A stretch of 17,854 nucleotides of DNA from Mobilitalea sp. (GTDB lineage Bacteria; Bacillota_A; Clostridia; Lachnospirales; Lachnospiraceae): NCBI GenBank assembly GCA_029974875.1, contig JARKQP010000810.1, positions 1-17,854 on the forward strand, read 5' to 3'. The notes below the pieces were generated by a model that saw only the letters and a list, made by a program, of their open reading frames with translations, was not told where the DNA came from and did no database searches. Numbering within the stretch: position 1 is the first letter of the stretch; each line of letters begins with the position of its first letter. Made by a program: the position numbers and the translations under genes. This document shows positions 1 through 7,721 of this stretch, piece by piece.

Positions 1-833
1 TCCAATGTTTTTGTGGCAATATGCCCCTGGTCGTGATAAAGGGACAGCACGCTGTTAAACCGGCCCTGCAGCGCCAGATGGAATACCGAATCCGCACCGA
101 TGGGTCCAGCTACATCATATCCCTCCGCCTGCAATTCCTCTACCGCCGGAGACACATGATCCACTTCCTCATCGCCAAACAGGCCATGCTCCCCGCTATG
201 GGGATTCAGGCCGGCGATTGCCATGGTTCCCTCCGTCACTCCCAGCTTATTAAGCGCTTCCTTACATCTCTTAACATAATCCTTAATCCTGTCCTTGGTC
301 ACCATATCGCAGGCCTTTCTAAGGGATATATGCCTTGAGAGGAAGAACACCCTCATACCATGGACCTCGAACATGGTCAGGGGATCCGGCGTACCCGTAA
401 GGGCTCCGAAGATCTCTGTATGCCCGATAAAATCCACGTTGCCGGCCTTTAAGGCCTCCTTATTGATCGGCGGAGTGGCTACTGCCGCCACTTCCTTGTT
501 ATTTGCCAGTTCTATAGATTTTTCAATGTATTCATAAGCAGCCCTTCCGCACATTCCACTGACCTGGCCTATCTTGAATTCTTCCATATTAACATTATCC
601 AGGTCGATTAAATTCATAACTCCTTCAGAGTAATCTCCCTCTTCCGGCTTACGGATTATGTTAATTCTAAGACTTACCTTGGCAAACAGAGCCGCTTCCT
701 CTAATACCTTCCTGTCCCCGACAACTACACAGTTTGCTGCCTGAAAAACTTCCTTATTATTAAGTGCCTTCACTATAATCTCCGGTCCTATTCCCGCCGG
801 GTCACCCATCGGTATTGCTATGATTGGCTTCAA
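1..833 (-). CDS. PdxA-family 4-phosphate dehydrogenase, C-terminus cut by window edge
   Basis: About 277 residues of an NAD-dependent, metal-requiring dehydrogenase of the PdxA family are present; the family runs to about 330 residues, so roughly 50 are missing. The N-terminus carries the conserved [11 protein letters not shown] stretch. GHTEIFG has His138 at the substrate site, and His168 (SRHISL), His212 (LNPHSGE) and His267 (YHDQG) match the three metal ligands of E. coli PdxA. YHDQGHIA is typical of the PdxA2 subgroup, which acts on D-threonate or D-erythronate 4-phosphate rather than in pyridoxal phosphate synthesis; that assignment is inferred. The start is a TTG at 833 with GGAG nine bases upstream, because an in-frame TAG immediately precedes it. 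A DUF1537-type kinase gene beyond the left edge would support the PdxA2 reading. Confidence 0.9.
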   Translation of the reverse strand, partial: MKPIIAIPMGDPAGIGPEIIVKALNNKEVFQAANCVVVGDRKVLEEAALFAKVSLRINIIRKPEEGDYSEGVMNLIDLDNVNMEEFKIGQVSGMCGRAAYEYIEKSIELANNKEVAAVATPPINKEALKAGNVDFIGHTEIFGALTGTPDPLTMFEVHGMRVFFLSRHISLRKACDMVTKDRIKDYVKRCKEALNKLGVTEGTMAIAGLNPHSGEHGLFGDEEVDHVSPAVEELQAEGYDVAGPIGADSVFHLALQGRFNSVLSLYHDQGHIATKTL

Positions 834-906
834 CTATATCATCTCCATTCAACATATGTTTTTGTACTCTTATGGTCCTGTTCTTTTATTTTAACAAACC
901 ATACAG

Positions 907-953
907 AAAATGAGAAGAAAATGATCCTAATAAATATCATTTCTTCTCATTTT
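907..953 (-). terminator. Hairpin between the small membrane protein gene and pdxA-like gene
   Basis: Arms 907-925 and 936-953 are complementary over 18 pairs with one bulged A and a 10-base loop. The minus-strand 3' arm ends in ATTTT, so this can end transcription of the gene at 1055-1474. The U-tract is short, so termination strength is uncertain. Confidence 0.5.
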
Positions 954-1054
954 ACTATTGCTATTATTGCTATATCTTATTTTTTCTGATAAATATCGGA
1001 TGCAAGCTGCTGCACTTATTTTGTATCACTTACTTTGTTACTCGATTGATTATA

Positions 1055-1474
1055 TTAGTTCGATTGATCCTGCTCCGCCGCTTCCTTATCCTCAATTTTG
1101 TCCCCAATCAGATTATTGCTGCCATCTGCTCCACTCTGATTATCCGTTTCCTCCGGGTCATCCCCGCTTTGACCGGCCGTTTCTTCCTCGTCCTGAGCTA
1201 TGCCCGGGTCATTCTGGGCATTCCTATCCTTTAGCATCTGCCAGGCTGAATATACAACAAGGGCTCCTCCGATTAGTGCGAAAGCAACCATAAATATCCC
1301 GAATAACACCTTATTCTCAAGGTTCGCCCAGTTCTTAACCAGAGTATAATCAATATACAGCAAATACGCCCCTGCTAAAATATAAAGCACAGGTCTGTTC
1401 TTTTTCATCTGAGTCCTTGAATTTTTTACAAATTCGGTCTCACTCTTTTCCGATGGTTTTCTTAAATTGTTCAT
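1055..1474 (-). CDS. Small two-helix membrane protein with acidic tail, function unknown
   Basis: 139 residues that I do not recognise as a named family. A basic N-terminus (residues 1-27) is followed by two hydrophobic segments at about 29-44 and 56-80, joined by a short loop. A long, highly acidic Asp/Glu/Gln/Ser/Asn-rich tail fills 83-139. With Lys/Arg-rich flanks at the N-terminus and after helix 2, both termini are predicted cytoplasmic (inside-positive rule), leaving the acidic tail in the cytosol. The start at 1474 has GGAG eight bases upstream, and a good promoter lies at 1535-1564. It is a single-gene unit, divergent from the LacI-type regulator and ended by the hairpin at 907-953. 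Nothing ties it to the sugar regulon. Confidence 0.7.
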   Translation of the reverse strand: MNNLRKPSEKSETEFVKNSRTQMKKNRPVLYILAGAYLLYIDYTLVKNWANLENKVLFGIFMVAFALIGGALVVYSAWQMLKDRNAQNDPGIAQDEEETAGQSGDDPEETDNQSGADGSNNLIGDKIEDKEAAEQDQSN

Positions 1475-1534
1475 TATGTTACTCCAATGGATTCATAGTA
1501 TTTTTAATCATGTTCCATAACTTTTTACTATGCT

Positions 1535-1564
1535 AATATAACATAATCCCCAGCCTTTTGTCCA
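1535..1564 (-). promoter_or_regulatory. Promoter of the small membrane protein gene
   Basis: On the minus strand, TGGACA (1564-1559) and TATATT (1540-1535) are separated by 18 bases. A TG one base upstream of the -10 makes it an extended -10. It lies about 60 bases before the start codon at 1474. Confidence 0.6.
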
Positions 1565-1625
1565 TCTCTTCTTAAGTTTATACGAATTATATTTCTCCCA
1601 TAACTACACTCCCCTATTCCCATAA

Positions 1626-1641
1626 AATTTTGCGCAAATCA
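1626..1641. promoter_or_regulatory. Candidate LacI-type operator upstream of the regulator gene
   Basis: The perfect core TTTGCGCAAA (1629-1638) matches 12 of 16 positions of the palindrome found at the two divergent promoters (9791-9806, 10051-10066). It ends one base before the regulator's -35 box at 1643. A variant, TTTGACGCAAA, follows at 1642-1652 and overlaps that box. This suggests autoregulation by the protein encoded at 1708-3750. Confidence 0.65.
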
Positions 1642-1642
1642 T

Positions 1643-1671
1643 TTGACGCAAACGAAATGCCTGTATATAAT
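1643..1671 (+). promoter_or_regulatory. Sigma-A promoter of the LacI-type regulator
   Basis: TTGACG (1643-1648), a 17-base spacer and a consensus TATAAT (1666-1671). Transcription should begin near 1678, which excludes earlier in-frame starts such as TTG 1630 and fixes translation at ATG 1708. Confidence 0.8.
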
Positions 1672-1707
1672 AGGTATATGAAAAAATATAGGAAGCAGGA
1701 AAATATT

Positions 1708-3750
1708 ATGACAACAATTAATGATATTGCAAAAATGGCTGGTGTGTCAACTTCAACCGTATCGCATGTAGTAAATAAAACAAGATATGTAAGCCCTGAA
1801 TTAGTTGAACGCGTCAACAAAATTATCAATCAACTAGATTCCCCTCCTAATTTTGTGAATAAAAAAGCAAAAAAATATGCGTCTTCAATTAAGTACATTT
1901 TATTTTTGATTTCCAATAAAAGAAGCTTTGTCCAACAGCAAGTGGAGCATTACGTAGAACAATTACTGGCCGATTCAGAATATACCCTCTTAACACTGCA
2001 TTATAGTCTTGACGACAAAAAACTCGAATTGATTAAGAGTTATTTATTTCATACCACGGGTATTTCCGGTATCATACTTTTTCCGGACGATAATGAAGAA
2101 AATCTATGTCAAATGCTATCGGATGTCCACCTTCCTATTGTAATGCTTGGGCGTGAGCTTAAGAATTTCAAGACGGATTCCATCGTGGCGGATACTTTCG
2201 AGGGGGCATATAAGGCAACAAAGCATTTAATTAAAAGCGGCCATGAACGAATTTCATTTTTATACACCACCCAGGAACGGAATCCCAAAAGGCTGGAAGG
2301 ATACAAGGGGGCACTTGAAGATTATCATATCGGATTCAACTCCGTTTATTCTATTTCTCCAAAAAACACCGAGGCGGAGAACATTTCTATTTTGGATGAG
2401 ATGTTCTCTGAAGAAAATATGCCGACAGCAATCATTGCCGCAAACTCATATACCATGGTTCCGCTCCTTGAATATATCGAAACCCATAATATCCGATGCC
2501 CTCAGGACGTTTCCATCGTCAGTTTAAACGATTTTGAATGGGCACCGCTTCATACACCGCCCATCACTTGTGTGAGACAGAATTCAAAGGAAGCTGCAAA
2601 TCTTGCTGTTTCAATTCTCACCAAGAGAATGAACAATGGCGAATATGCCAATGCGCCTCTTAATACAGTAGATTATAAGCATTTTGTCTTGTCCATGGAG
2701 TTAGTTGTCCGCTCTTCAACACAGGGGATCGGCCGTGGACCCTTTGGCGAAAAAGCAGAGTCGATGGACGCCCTCCGGTTATCTGATAATGAGATTAGAG
2801 TGATTAGGGAGCAGCAATTTAGCGCCGCCATCTCCTTTCATTATGCCGGAAAGGCATGGATGCAGCTTACATTAAAAGGTATCCGGGATATATTTGAAAA
2901 GCTAAATATTTCACTGATTGCAACTACAGATGCCCATTTTGATCCCGAATTACAGAATAAGCAATTAACCAGCCTGAAATTTCTGGATCCGGATGTTATC
3001 ATTGCCATACCGACAGATAACGTAAAAACTGCGGAAGCTTTTAAAAACATTGTAGAGAGCCGCACCAAATTAGTCCTAATCTCAAACGTGCCGGCGGGAA
3101 TCACACCGAAAGATTATGTATCCTGCATCTCGGTTAACGAGCATTCCCACGGAAGAAATATGGGACTGGGCCTTGGGGAATACATGACCAAGCATAATCT
3201 CAAAAACGTCGGGCTCATTAATCATGGGGTGGAAAATTTCTATTCTACAAAGCAAAGAGACCGCGCCGCAGAGCAAGTATTACTTGAAGAATATCCGGAA
3301 ATTAAAATCTGTGGCAGCATTGCCTTTGGCCAGGAAAAAGATGTATACCGGTTAACAATCGACTTTATCAAACGCTACTCCATGATAGAAGCATTGTATG
3401 TTTCCTGGGACGGTCCTGCAATGGAAGTATTATCTGCACTTTCTGATGCAAACCGCACCGATATCGTAGTTGTAACCGGAGACTTGGATTTCCCTGGCGC
3501 GCTCAACTTGGCGAAAGGCGGCATGATTAAAATGCTCAGCGCCCAAACCCCATTTGAACAGGGACAAGCCTTAGCACTGGCAGCAGCTAATTCATTGCTT
3601 GGCAAAACAACACCCTCCTTTATCGGTCTCGAACCTAAGAGTGTTACCAGCGAAAATCTTCTCAAATCCTGGCAGCAGGTATTTAAAGAGGAAGCTCCTG
3701 CCGAATTGAAATTAGCCTTAAAGCAAAATCCAAATTATGTTTCAAAATAA
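1708..3750 (+). CDS. LacI-type regulator with two tandem sugar-binding domains
   Basis: 680 residues, about twice the usual LacI length. Residues 1-60 are the LacI helix-turn-helix (TINDIAKMAGVSTSTVSHVV) and hinge. Residues 62-335 form a standard LacI sensor ending at the usual VVRSST. After a short linker, 358-680 is a second complete periplasmic-binding-protein domain. This half is homologous to the binding protein at 7722-8909: HYxGxxW, TDAxF, IPTD, NVP, YVSC and WDxP are shared, and about 34 of 76 N-lobe positions are identical by hand count. It has no signal peptide, so it acts in the cytosol. ATG 1708 is chosen because the promoter at 1643-1671 starts RNA near 1678 and GGAAGCAGG precedes it. 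It probably represses the operons at 3881-9759 and 10154-12256 through their shared palindrome. Ala54 stands where most LacI proteins have the hinge leucine. Confidence 0.9.
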   Translation: MTTINDIAKMAGVSTSTVSHVVNKTRYVSPELVERVNKIINQLDSPPNFVNKKAKKYASSIKYILFLISNKRSFVQQQVEHYVEQLLADSEYTLLTLHYSLDDKKLELIKSYLFHTTGISGIILFPDDNEENLCQMLSDVHLPIVMLGRELKNFKTDSIVADTFEGAYKATKHLIKSGHERISFLYTTQERNPKRLEGYKGALEDYHIGFNSVYSISPKNTEAENISILDEMFSEENMPTAIIAANSYTMVPLLEYIETHNIRCPQDVSIVSLNDFEWAPLHTPPITCVRQNSKEAANLAVSILTKRMNNGEYANAPLNTVDYKHFVLSMELVVRSSTQGIGRGPFGEKAESMDALRLSDNEIRVIREQQFSAAISFHYAGKAWMQLTLKGIRDIFEKLNISLIATTDAHFDPELQNKQLTSLKFLDPDVIIAIPTDNVKTAEAFKNIVESRTKLVLISNVPAGITPKDYVSCISVNEHSHGRNMGLGLGEYMTKHNLKNVGLINHGVENFYSTKQRDRAAEQVLLEEYPEIKICGSIAFGQEKDVYRLTIDFIKRYSMIEALYVSWDGPAMEVLSALSDANRTDIVVVTGDLDFPGALNLAKGGMIKMLSAQTPFEQGQALALAAANSLLGKTTPSFIGLEPKSVTSENLLKSWQQVFKEEAPAELKLALKQNPNYVSK

Positions 3751-3756
3751 ATGATA

Positions 3757-3862
3757 AAAAAGAGGGTTTTGCATAGCAGAAGAAAGATATCAGATATGGC
3801 AGGGTTATCGGGATAATCCTGCCATATGTAATATAGGCTCTTCTTTTTGCAATACCCTCTTT
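3757..3862. terminator. Nested double hairpin between convergent genes
   Basis: An outer stem pairs 3759-3773 with 3848-3862 (14 of 15 matched). Inside it, 3794-3809 pairs with 3812-3827 (16 pairs, one G-T wobble) around a two-base loop. It lies between the regulator (ends 3750) and the oxidoreductase (ends 3881), so it probably stops both transcripts. The A-tract on the left and the CTCTTTAA on the right give each strand a partial U-run. The two-level fold is more elaborate than a simple terminator. Confidence 0.6.
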
Positions 3863-3880
3863 AAGGAAAATCATATCACC

Positions 3881-5056
3881 TTAATCAATAACCTTTTCCC
3901 AGCTGCTTGTTTTTGAAGACTTCTCGACAGCATGGCACACTTTTTCTACCCTGCAGCCTACCTTGAAATTAGTAGACGGTTGTTCGCCCGTTGCAATTGC
4001 TTTTATAAAATCATACATCTCAATTGTTTTAAGCTCACCGTAACCAATATTCATTCCGGGAATATTCCAGGTCGCTTCTCCATAGAAGTGTGCCGGTCCG
4101 GTGTAAATTGTTTTAAAGCCTCTTCTATCATCCGGATCTTTCGCCCAGCATACCTGCAGCTCATTTAACCGTTCGTAATTAAATAAAACCGTTCCTTCTG
4201 TTCCATGAACTTCTACTGTTATATAGTTATTCCTGCCCCAGGCATTACGGGTAGCTTCAATACTGCCAACCGTACCATTCTTAAATTTAACCAAAAATGT
4301 ATCTTCGTCATCCACATCGACCGCCTGGCGCTTTGCATCAGAGCCAAGCTTTACCGTTCCAAGCAAGTCTACGCCGCCTTCCTGGACAGGACGCTCTTTA
4401 ATATATGTTTTCATCATGGATACCACTTCATCGATATCCCCACCTAAATATTGCGCAATGTCAATTACGTGTGAAGCAATATCACCGAGTGTTCCTGCCC
4501 CCGCAATTTTCTTTTGGAATCTCCAGGATAGCGGGGAATTCGGATCGGCAGACCAGCTTTGTAAATAGGTGCATCGAATATTAAGTAATTCGCCCAGGGA
4601 ACCTTCATCAATAAATTTTTTCGCCAGGACCAATGCCGGTACACGGCGGTATTGGTATGCATTCATGCTGATAATGCCATTTTCAGCAGCCTTAACCGCT
4701 GCGGCTTCCATCCTCTTAGCATCTTCCAAGGTGGCTGCAATCGGCTTTTCACAAATTATATGCTTTCCTGCTTCCAATGCAGCAATTGCGATTTCCGCAT
4801 GCGAATCATTTGGAGTACAAATACTAACCACATCGATTGCCTGATCATTCACAACCTCTTTCCAGTCGGTGCAGCATTGTTCAAAACCAAATCTTTCTTT
4901 GGCCTCTTCTGCTATTTCCGGCACAATATCACAAACCTTTTTTAATATCGGCATAGCCGGCGCCGGCCAGAATAACTTTGGCATATTAGAATATCCAATC
5001 ACGTGTGCCTTTCCCATAAATCCTGCTCCAATTAATCCCACATTAAGCTTTCTCAT
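3881..5056 (-). CDS. Gfo/Idh/MocA-family NAD(P)-dependent oxidoreductase, copy 1
   Basis: 391 residues, cytoplasmic. The N-terminal Rossmann fold has GAGFMG (10-15). CEKP (Lys104) and the GDIASH stretch (Asp192, His196) supply the catalytic lysine and the Asp/His pair of the family, and the C-terminal half is the substrate/dimer domain. It is last in the operon, 45 bases after the permease, with GGGAGG nine bases before its ATG. It is a close paralogue of the protein at 11081-12256: identical length and blocks such as WSADPNSPLSWRFQK, ATRNAWGRNN and DPDDRRGF. Related enzymes oxidise sugar C3 hydroxyls (levoglucosan dehydrogenase, glycoside 3-dehydrogenases) or inositols (IolG). Next to two TIM-barrel enzymes, it is inferred to make or reduce a 3-keto-sugar. 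Which direction it runs is not visible. Confidence 0.9.
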   Translation of the reverse strand: MRKLNVGLIGAGFMGKAHVIGYSNMPKLFWPAPAMPILKKVCDIVPEIAEEAKERFGFEQCCTDWKEVVNDQAIDVVSICTPNDSHAEIAIAALEAGKHIICEKPIAATLEDAKRMEAAAVKAAENGIISMNAYQYRRVPALVLAKKFIDEGSLGELLNIRCTYLQSWSADPNSPLSWRFQKKIAGAGTLGDIASHVIDIAQYLGGDIDEVVSMMKTYIKERPVQEGGVDLLGTVKLGSDAKRQAVDVDDEDTFLVKFKNGTVGSIEATRNAWGRNNYITVEVHGTEGTVLFNYERLNELQVCWAKDPDDRRGFKTIYTGPAHFYGEATWNIPGMNIGYGELKTIEMYDFIKAIATGEQPSTNFKVGCRVEKVCHAVEKSSKTSSWEKVID

Positions 5057-5101
5057 CTTATATGTCCTCCCTTTAAATCCACTTGTCTAGTTTTAACCCG
5101 A

Positions 5102-6070
5102 TTATTTTGCTTTTTTCTTTTGTGCAATATTGCTGATAGCAACTGCTACAACAATAATCAATCCTTTTACGATTGTCTGCTGTGCGCTGCTTAGGTTCGC
5201 TAATATAAGCGCATTGTTAATCATGCCCATTAAAATTGATCCAAATAAAGCGCCGATTACAGAACCCGTACCGCCCGCCATTGAAGTGCCGCCTAATACC
5301 ACCGCTGCAATGACAGACATCTCATCCCCATTTCCATAGGAATAACGTCCTGCCTGTAAACGGCCGGCATATAAAATTCCCGCAAATGCCGCAAATAAAC
5401 CCGACATCATAAATGCGGTAATTTTGACCTTAACCGCATTAATACCACTATATCCAGCCGATATTTCATTGCCGCCCGTTGCAAGTGTATGACGTCCAAA
5501 TGGTGTCTTATTAAAGATAAAAATTCCTATGATATAAAACAAAATTGTCCATAATATAAGTACAGGAATCCCAGCCACTGAACCAATTCCAAATATTTTA
5601 CAAAACGTAGAATTATCAATCGGAACTGCCGCCGTATCCGTAATCCACATCGCGGAGCCTCTCACCATCTGCATCATGCCCATGGTAGCCAGAAATGCCG
5701 GTAATTTTAATTTCGTTACTAAAACACCGTTGATCAGCCCGGCAATACATCCAAATCCCAGACCTGCCAGCAATGCCAGCAAAATTGAATTTGTCGCTTG
5801 TAATATTAACGATACAATCATAGCCGACATCGCAGCAACCGCACCAACAGTTAAATCAATTTGGCCTGCGGACATTACAAATACACCGGCAACAGCCATT
5901 ATTGAAATCATGGCAGTTTGTCTTAATATATTTAACAGGTTATTCGAATTTAAAAAGCCCTTGTTTCCTAATGCAATTGAAAACAAAAGAAATACGCCAA
6001 CGAAAATAATATATACCATAAATTTATCCCATTGGACTTGTTTCATATCAATTTTTTTGTTGGATCGCAT
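5102..6070 (-). CDS. Ribose-type sugar ABC transporter permease
   Basis: 322 residues of the RbsC/BPD_transp_2 permease family, the usual length. There are about 8-10 hydrophobic segments. The conserved cytoplasmic loop VVLGGTSMAGGTGSVIGALFG follows a GGN..AG.YSGI motif near the middle. As a homodimer it would form the membrane channel for the ATPase at 6048-7559 and the binding protein at 7722-8909. The start at 6070 is chosen for its GAGGGGG nine bases upstream; it overlaps the end of the ATPase gene by 23 bases, so the two are translationally coupled. An upstream in-frame ATG at 6142 would add 24 basic residues without a ribosome binding site. Only one permease gene is present, as is normal for this subfamily. 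Confidence 0.92.
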   Translation of the reverse strand: MRSNKKIDMKQVQWDKFMVYIIFVGVFLLFSIALGNKGFLNSNNLLNILRQTAMISIMAVAGVFVMSAGQIDLTVGAVAAMSAMIVSLILQATNSILLALLAGLGFGCIAGLINGVLVTKLKLPAFLATMGMMQMVRGSAMWITDTAAVPIDNSTFCKIFGIGSVAGIPVLILWTILFYIIGIFIFNKTPFGRHTLATGGNEISAGYSGINAVKVKITAFMMSGLFAAFAGILYAGRLQAGRYSYGNGDEMSVIAAVVLGGTSMAGGTGSVIGALFGSILMGMINNALILANLSSAQQTIVKGLIIVVAVAISNIAQKKKAK

Positions 6071-7559
6071 GTTGTAATTCCCCCTCTGCCGTAATTTCTT
6101 TACGGGCAATTTCTGCAGTAATTTTCCCATCATACAGAACAATAATCCGATCGCAAATTGCCATTAACTCAGTAAGCTCCGAAGATACAAAAATAACTCC
6201 CTTTTGTTTATCAGCAAAACTCCTCATTATTTCAATAATTTCTGTTTTTGCACCAATATCAACGCCCGCCGTCGGCTCATCAAGCATCATTATTTCCGGA
6301 TCCATATTTAACCACTTTGCCAGAACTACCTTTTGCTGGTTACCGCCGGATAACAAATTTATGCGTTTATGAATCCCATCCGTAACTATGTTTAATTGCT
6401 CCCGGTTCTGTTCTACGATTTCATTCGCCTTTTTTTCGTCAATAATAATCTTACCTTTACAAAGTCTTGTTATTTTGGGTAAAATGGCATTATCCTTCAC
6501 TGTATGTATCAACACTAAGCCTTGTTTTCTTCTATCCTCAGGAATTAATGCAAATCCGGACCGGATTGCTTCCCTGGGATTTTTTATTTTCAACTCTTTC
6601 CCATGAAGCTTTATGGAGCCGCCCCTGCTGGTTCTTAATCCAAACAAGGTTTCCACTATTTCCGTCCTTCCACTGCCCATCAATCCGGCAAAGCCAAGAA
6701 TTTCACCTTTTTTTAGGGAAAATGAAATATCATTAATTTTGTCACTTATTTTTAAATGTTCCACCGTTAATAAATCTTCGCCGTTTACATCATATTCCCT
6801 CTCAATCCAATCAAACCTTTTACCTGAGGCGCTTCCCAACATATGGGAGATGATATCTTCCAGCTCCATATCCTTGGTTCCGCCCGTATGGACTACTACA
6901 CCATCCCTTAAAATAGTAATAGAATCTGATATCTCCAGAATCTCATTCATCCGATGGGATATGTATACCATTGATACACCTTTTTCTTTTAAATCTGCTA
7001 TCATCTTAAATAATTGTTTTGTTTCAGAAGCCGAAAGAGAGGCAGTTGGCTCATCAAACACTAATATTTTTGCCTGCTTTGAAACCGCTTTTGCTATCTC
7101 TACCATTTGGCTGATGCCAACGCTCAGTTGATTCACCAATGCCGTTGGCCGTACCTCTATTCCCAGTTCCTCCAATACCTTTTTCGTAAGCTCATCCATT
7201 TTCTTGGTATCACGAATCCCATTTTTAGTTATTTCTTCTCCCAAAAAAATATTTTCCGCTACCGTCATGGTCTGAATCAGCGAGAGCTCCTGGTATATCA
7301 TGGAAATCCCATTTGCTCTTGCATCATTTGCGTTATTAATTTCCACTTTGCTGCCATCGATATATATTTCACCGGCATCTTTACTATATACACCTGTCAT
7401 GATTTTCATCAATGTTGACTTACCGGCACCATTTCCACCGACCAAAGCATGAACTTCACCTTTTTTCAGTGAAAAATCAACTCCTTTTAATACAGGAACC
7501 GCAAAGGATTTGAAAACACCTTCCATTGTCAATATATTCTGGCTCATAATAACGTCCAT
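6048..7559 (-). CDS. Sugar ABC transporter ATPase, duplicated RbsA type
   Basis: About 503 residues with two nucleotide-binding domains in one chain, as in RbsA, MglA and XylG. Domain 1 has Walker A GGNGAGKST (41-49), the degenerate signature LSVGISQ and Walker B VFDEPTAS near 165-171. Domain 2 has the usual degenerate Walker A (GLMGSGRT), a full signature LLSGGNQQK near 400 and Walker B MLDEPTAGVD near 421. It powers import through the permease at 5102-6070. The ATG at 7559 is preferred: GAGG lies five bases before it, and the protein then has the family length. The ATG at 7547 is the alternative. The in-frame sequence up to 7718 is rejected because it is low-complexity and includes the hairpin at 7677-7701. 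Confidence 0.92.
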   Translation of the reverse strand: MDVIMSQNILTMEGVFKSFAVPVLKGVDFSLKKGEVHALVGGNGAGKSTLMKIMTGVYSKDAGEIYIDGSKVEINNANDARANGISMIYQELSLIQTMTVAENIFLGEEITKNGIRDTKKMDELTKKVLEELGIEVRPTALVNQLSVGISQMVEIAKAVSKQAKILVFDEPTASLSASETKQLFKMIADLKEKGVSMVYISHRMNEILEISDSITILRDGVVVHTGGTKDMELEDIISHMLGSASGKRFDWIEREYDVNGEDLLTVEHLKISDKINDISFSLKKGEILGFAGLMGSGRTEIVETLFGLRTSRGGSIKLHGKELKIKNPREAIRSGFALIPEDRRKQGLVLIHTVKDNAILPKITRLCKGKIIIDEKKANEIVEQNREQLNIVTDGIHKRINLLSGGNQQKVVLAKWLNMDPEIMMLDEPTAGVDIGAKTEIIEIMRSFADKQKGVIFVSSELTELMAICDRIIVLYDGKITAEIARKEITAEGELQHAIQQKN

Positions 7560-7676
7560 GCCCCCCTCTTGCACAAATCGCCCTGAATGTGCAGCATGGA
7601 CCCGGTCCTCCCCTCGCTTGTTAATTTTATTTCTTTCAACCTGTTCACCCTGCTCTTCTTTCCTTTTATGTTTTAA

Positions 7677-7701
7677 TGGGCCAGCAGCTGCCGCTGACCC
7701 A
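7677..7701 (-). other. Intercistronic hairpin after the binding protein gene
   Basis: TGGGTCAGC pairs with GCTGGCCCA (one G-T wobble) around a seven-base loop, 21 bases after the binding protein's stop. Only TTAAAA follows, so it is probably a partial terminator or 3'-end stabiliser. That would let the binding protein be made in excess over the ATPase and permease, as is common in sugar ABC operons. Confidence 0.5.
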
Positions 7702-7721
7702 TCTTCACCATAAGTCATAAA

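Noticed and set aside
1630..1707. Earlier in-frame starts for the LacI-type regulator (TTG 1630, ATG 1657, ATG 1678)
   Set aside because: They fall in or before the promoter, whose -10 is at 1666-1671, or at the transcript's first base. ATG 1708 gives the canonical LacI N-terminus.
1805..1819. Inverted repeat GTTGA-ACGCG-TCAAC in the regulator's coding region
   Set aside because: It encodes the ordinary LacI helix residues VERVN and does not resemble the operators at the promoters.
7560..7718. N-terminal extension of the ABC ATPase starting at 7718
   Set aside because: The added residues are low-complexity, encode an intercistronic hairpin, and are absent from the RbsA family.
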